Part shown: positions 61,509 through 64,000 of the stretch, one piece after another
How positions within the stretch are numbered: position 1 is the first letter of the stretch
How the letters are laid out: every line of letters begins with the position of its first letter
Assembly: GCA_946999645.1 (NCBI GenBank)
Contig: CAMQDS010000005.1
Coordinates: forward strand, 1 to 64,000
Direction: 5' to 3'
Source: an uncultured Bacteroidales bacterium
GTDB taxonomy: Bacteria > Bacteroidota > Bacteroidia > Bacteroidales > UBA932
DNA length: 64,000 nt
Notes under the pieces: model-generated
What the model saw: the letters and a program-made list of their open reading frames with translations, nothing else
The model's database searches: none
What the model was told of the DNA's origin: nothing
Position numbers and translations under genes: made by a program

Positions 61509-64000
61509 ATGCTTGAAAATAAGAAAAGAGTCTATCGCTTCGGTGGCAAAAAAGCTGAAGGTAACGGTAAGATGAGAGAGCTCCTTGGAGGTAAAGGAGC
61601 AAATTTGGCAGAAATGAGCCTTCTCGGCATGCCTGTTCCAGCTGGTTTTACTATCACGACAGAATGTTGTGCAGAATATTATTCTTTAGGAGGTGGATTT
61701 TCTGAAGAACTAAAAAAAGAAGTAGCTTCAGCACTTAAATCTACTGAAGAAATAATGGGCAAAAAATTCGGTGATGTAAATGATCCGCTTTTAGTAAGTT
61801 GCCGTTCTGGTGCAAGGAGTTCTATGCCAGGTATGATGGACACCATCCTCAATATAGGTTTGTGTTCTGCAACCATTCCAGGAATGATTAAAAAGACTGA
61901 CAATCCAAGATTTGTATATGATGCATACCGCCGTCTCATTATGATGTATTCAGATGTTGTAATGGAAAAGGCTGAAGGCATTGAGCCTGAAGATGGTATG
62001 GGAATACGTCAGCAACTTGACAGAATGATGAATGACCTTAAAGAAAAAAGAGGTTATGCTTCTGATACAGATATTACTGCTGATGAATTAAAAGATCTTT
62101 GCGATAAGTTTAAAGTTAAAGTCAAAGAAGTTCTTGGCGTTGAATTTCCTGATACCGCAGAAGCCCAACTTTGGGGATCAATAGGTGGTGTATTCAAATC
62201 ATGGAATGGAAAACGTGCAATTGCCTACAGAAGGATTGAAAAAATTCCAGATGACTGGGGTACAGCCGTAAACGTACAGTCTATGGTATTCGGTAACATG
62301 GGTAATACATCAGCAACTGGTGTTGCATTTTCTCGTAATCCTGCAAACGGAGATAATAAATTCTATGGAGAATGGCTTATCAATGCTCAGGGAGAAGATG
62401 TCGTTGCAGGTATCCGTACACCTAATCCGCTTAATGAGGCAACTAAAACAGAAAAGAACAAGGATCTTCAGTCTCTTGAAAAGGCTATGCCTGAAGTATA
62501 TAAGGAACTTGATGAAATCCGTAAAAGACTGGAAACTCATTTCCATGATATGCAGGACATTGAGTTCACTATTCAGGATGGTCATCTGTGGATGTTGCAG
62601 TGCCGTATAGGAAAACGTACTGGACTTGCAGCCCTTCAAATGGCAATGGATATGCTGCAAGAAGGTATGATTGATGAAAAAACAGCGGTCATGAGGGTTT
62701 CTCCTTCACAGTTGGATGAGATATTGCACCCTATCCTTGACCCTACTTCAGAAAAGAAAGCATGCGTAGTGGCACATGGTCTTCCTGCATCTCCAGGTGG
62801 AGCAGTAGGTACAATAGTATTTACATCAGAAGCTGCTATGGAAGCAAATAAGAATGGCAACAAAGTTATTCTTATCCGCGAAGAAACTTCTCCTGAAGAT
62901 ATTGAAGGTATGCGCGCTGCTGTAGGTATTCTTACAACTCGTGGAGGTATGACTTCCCATGCAGCCCTTGTTGCCCGTGGTTGGGGCAAGTGCTGTATCG
63001 TAGGATGCGACACAATGAAAATCAATTTTGAACAGAAGACTCTAACTTTCGGTACAGATCCACATGTATATAAGGAGGGCGATTTCTTGAGCCTTAACGG
63101 TACTAAAGGTTATGTATATAATGAGAAGATTGATACGATGGATGCATCTGAAAATCCACTCTTCGTCAAATTTATGGAAATAGTTGACAAATTCCGCAAA
63201 CTTGGTATAAGAGCAAATGCAGATACTCCTGAAGACGCAGCTAAGGCTCTGAAATTCGGAGCAGAAGGTATAGGACTTTTCCGTGTTGAACATATGTTCT
63301 ATGGCAGAAATTCTGAACAACCTCTTTCAAAAATCCGTAAGATGATTCTCTGCGATACAGACGAAGAAAGAAAAGAGGCTCTTTCAGAACTTGAACCATT
63401 CATTAAAGCATCTGTTAAGAGTACTTTGAGGATAATGGAAGGTAAGACAGTTGTGTTCCGTCTTCTTGACCCACCTCTACATGAGTTTGTTCCTAAAACA
63501 GAAGAAAAGAAAGCAGAGTTGGCAAAAGAGTTGGGAGTAACCGTTGCCGAAATCGAAAAAAGAGGCGAATCTCTACATGAAGTGAACCCTATGATGGGAC
63601 ACCGTGGCGTACGTCTTCACGTTTCATTCCCACTAATTGCAGAGACACAGTACAGAGCCATATTTACTGCTACTGCAGAACTAATAGAAGAGGGACTGCA
63701 TCCGAAGCCTGAAATTATGATACCTGTTACTATCTCAGCTCGTGAATTGAGTTTCCAGAAAGCTATATGCGACCGAGTAAAAGCAGAAGTTGAAGGACAT
63801 TACGGCGTTTCAATCAAATATCTTTTCGGTACTATGATTGAAATTCCTCGTGCTGCACTAACAGGCGACAGAATGGCAAGGACAGCTGAATTCTTCTCAT
63901 TCGGTACAAATGACCTTACTCAGATGACATTTGGTTTCTCAAGAGACGACGTAGGAACATTTATGGGAGATTACTTAGGTAATAAGATTCTCGATTCAGA
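61509..64000 (+). CDS. ppdK: Pyruvate phosphate dikinase (3' end beyond window)
   Basis: About 830 codons, cut by the window edge. The start MLENKKRVYRFGGKKAEGNG is typical. Landmarks: LLGGKGANLAEMSLLGMPVPAGFTI (nucleotide-binding domain), SCRSGARSSMPGMMDTILNIG, the phosphohistidine domain TTRGGMTSHAALVARGWGKCCIVGC (catalytic His in GGMTSHAA), and the PEP/pyruvate domain GIGLFRVEHMFY, NPMMGHRGVRL and SFGTNDLTQMTFGFSRDD. The enzyme interconverts ATP + phosphate + pyruvate with AMP + PPi + PEP in the cytoplasm, and serves glycolysis/gluconeogenesis in anaerobes. It has its own promoter. The missing part is the last 70 or so residues of the usual 900. Confidence 0.95.
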   Translation, partial: MLENKKRVYRFGGKKAEGNGKMRELLGGKGANLAEMSLLGMPVPAGFTITTECCAEYYSLGGGFSEELKKEVASALKSTEEIMGKKFGDVNDPLLVSCRSGARSSMPGMMDTILNIGLCSATIPGMIKKTDNPRFVYDAYRRLIMMYSDVVMEKAEGIEPEDGMGIRQQLDRMMNDLKEKRGYASDTDITADELKDLCDKFKVKVKEVLGVEFPDTAEAQLWGSIGGVFKSWNGKRAIAYRRIEKIPDDWGTAVNVQSMVFGNMGNTSATGVAFSRNPANGDNKFYGEWLINAQGEDVVAGIRTPNPLNEATKTEKNKDLQSLEKAMPEVYKELDEIRKRLETHFHDMQDIEFTIQDGHLWMLQCRIGKRTGLAALQMAMDMLQEGMIDEKTAVMRVSPSQLDEILHPILDPTSEKKACVVAHGLPASPGGAVGTIVFTSEAAMEANKNGNKVILIREETSPEDIEGMRAAVGILTTRGGMTSHAALVARGWGKCCIVGCDTMKINFEQKTLTFGTDPHVYKEGDFLSLNGTKGYVYNEKIDTMDASENPLFVKFMEIVDKFRKLGIRANADTPEDAAKALKFGAEGIGLFRVEHMFYGRNSEQPLSKIRKMILCDTDEERKEALSELEPFIKASVKSTLRIMEGKTVVFRLLDPPLHEFVPKTEEKKAELAKELGVTVAEIEKRGESLHEVNPMMGHRGVRLHVSFPLIAETQYRAIFTATAELIEEGLHPKPEIMIPVTISARELSFQKAICDRVKAEVEGHYGVSIKYLFGTMIEIPRAALTGDRMARTAEFFSFGTNDLTQMTFGFSRDDVGTFMGDYLGNKILDS

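Noticed and set aside
1..64000. CRISPR array, reverse transcriptase, transposase, rRNA
   Set aside because: No regularly spaced repeats, no YxDD-type polymerase frame, no transposase frame and no rRNA segments were seen on reading both strands.

Overview
The window joins two genomes. Positions 1 to about 52,217 belong to an integrated phage. Positions 52,217-64,000 are chromosome of a Bacteroidales-type bacterium. The host call rests on AT-rich coding, a Bacteroidetes-type tyrosine integrase, promoters with the Bacteroidetes pattern (a TTTG element, then TAnnTTTG), a very long alpha-2-macroglobulin-like lipoprotein or secreted protein, a PIN-PhoH protein and pyruvate phosphate dikinase. The junction is the 3' end of a tRNA-Val(UAC) gene, with the integrase reading away from it into the prophage. 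The left prophage end and the other att site lie outside the window, so the prophage is longer than 52 kb.

The phage resembles crAss-like phages (Crassvirales). Reasons are the capsid protein with its typical C-terminal region, the order TerL, nuclease, scaffold, capsid, connector/ring proteins, HU/IHF-like protein, very large tail 'muzzle' (stabilisation) protein and giant internal proteins, and a podovirus-like set with no tape-measure or sheath gene. This comes from family memory and gene order, not from a database search. No portal protein was recognised.

Layout: 1-29,623 is one leftward late block (internal virion proteins, tail, connectors, capsid, packaging and a string of small conserved genes), with a promoter before the scaffold gene at about 23,056 and a hairpin terminator inside the block at about 17,650. 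29,742-32,639 holds two leftward single-gene units, one with a peptidoglycan-binding-like repeat. 32,640-35,440 is a mostly non-coding control region: tandem 16-bp repeats, a leader hairpin, AT palindromes, GC-rich octamers, a MITE-like 127-bp element and three small genes. 35,441-48,873 is the rightward replication block: DnaB-like helicase, AAA ATPase, SF2 helicase, SSB-like protein, primase, a MoxR-type AAA+/VWA-metallopeptidase pair, PD-(D/E)XK nuclease, a retropepsin-like protease and family A DNA polymerase. 48,988-50,800 is an accessory segment, including a protein whose C-terminus looks like a diversity-generating retroelement (DGR) variable region. 50,804-52,042 is the integrase.

A 14-bp dyad, TAACAnnnnTGTTA, sits at the promoters of four phage transcription units on both strands (29,675; 32,626; 35,383 with one mismatch; 44,179). 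It is the best candidate for the operator of a phage-wide regulator. No recognisable CI-type repressor lies in the window.

Host side, from the tRNA outward: alpha-2-macroglobulin-like protein and FolC in one leftward operon, then rightward a PurL/AIR-synthase-like protein, a PIN-PhoH protein and the start of ppdK.
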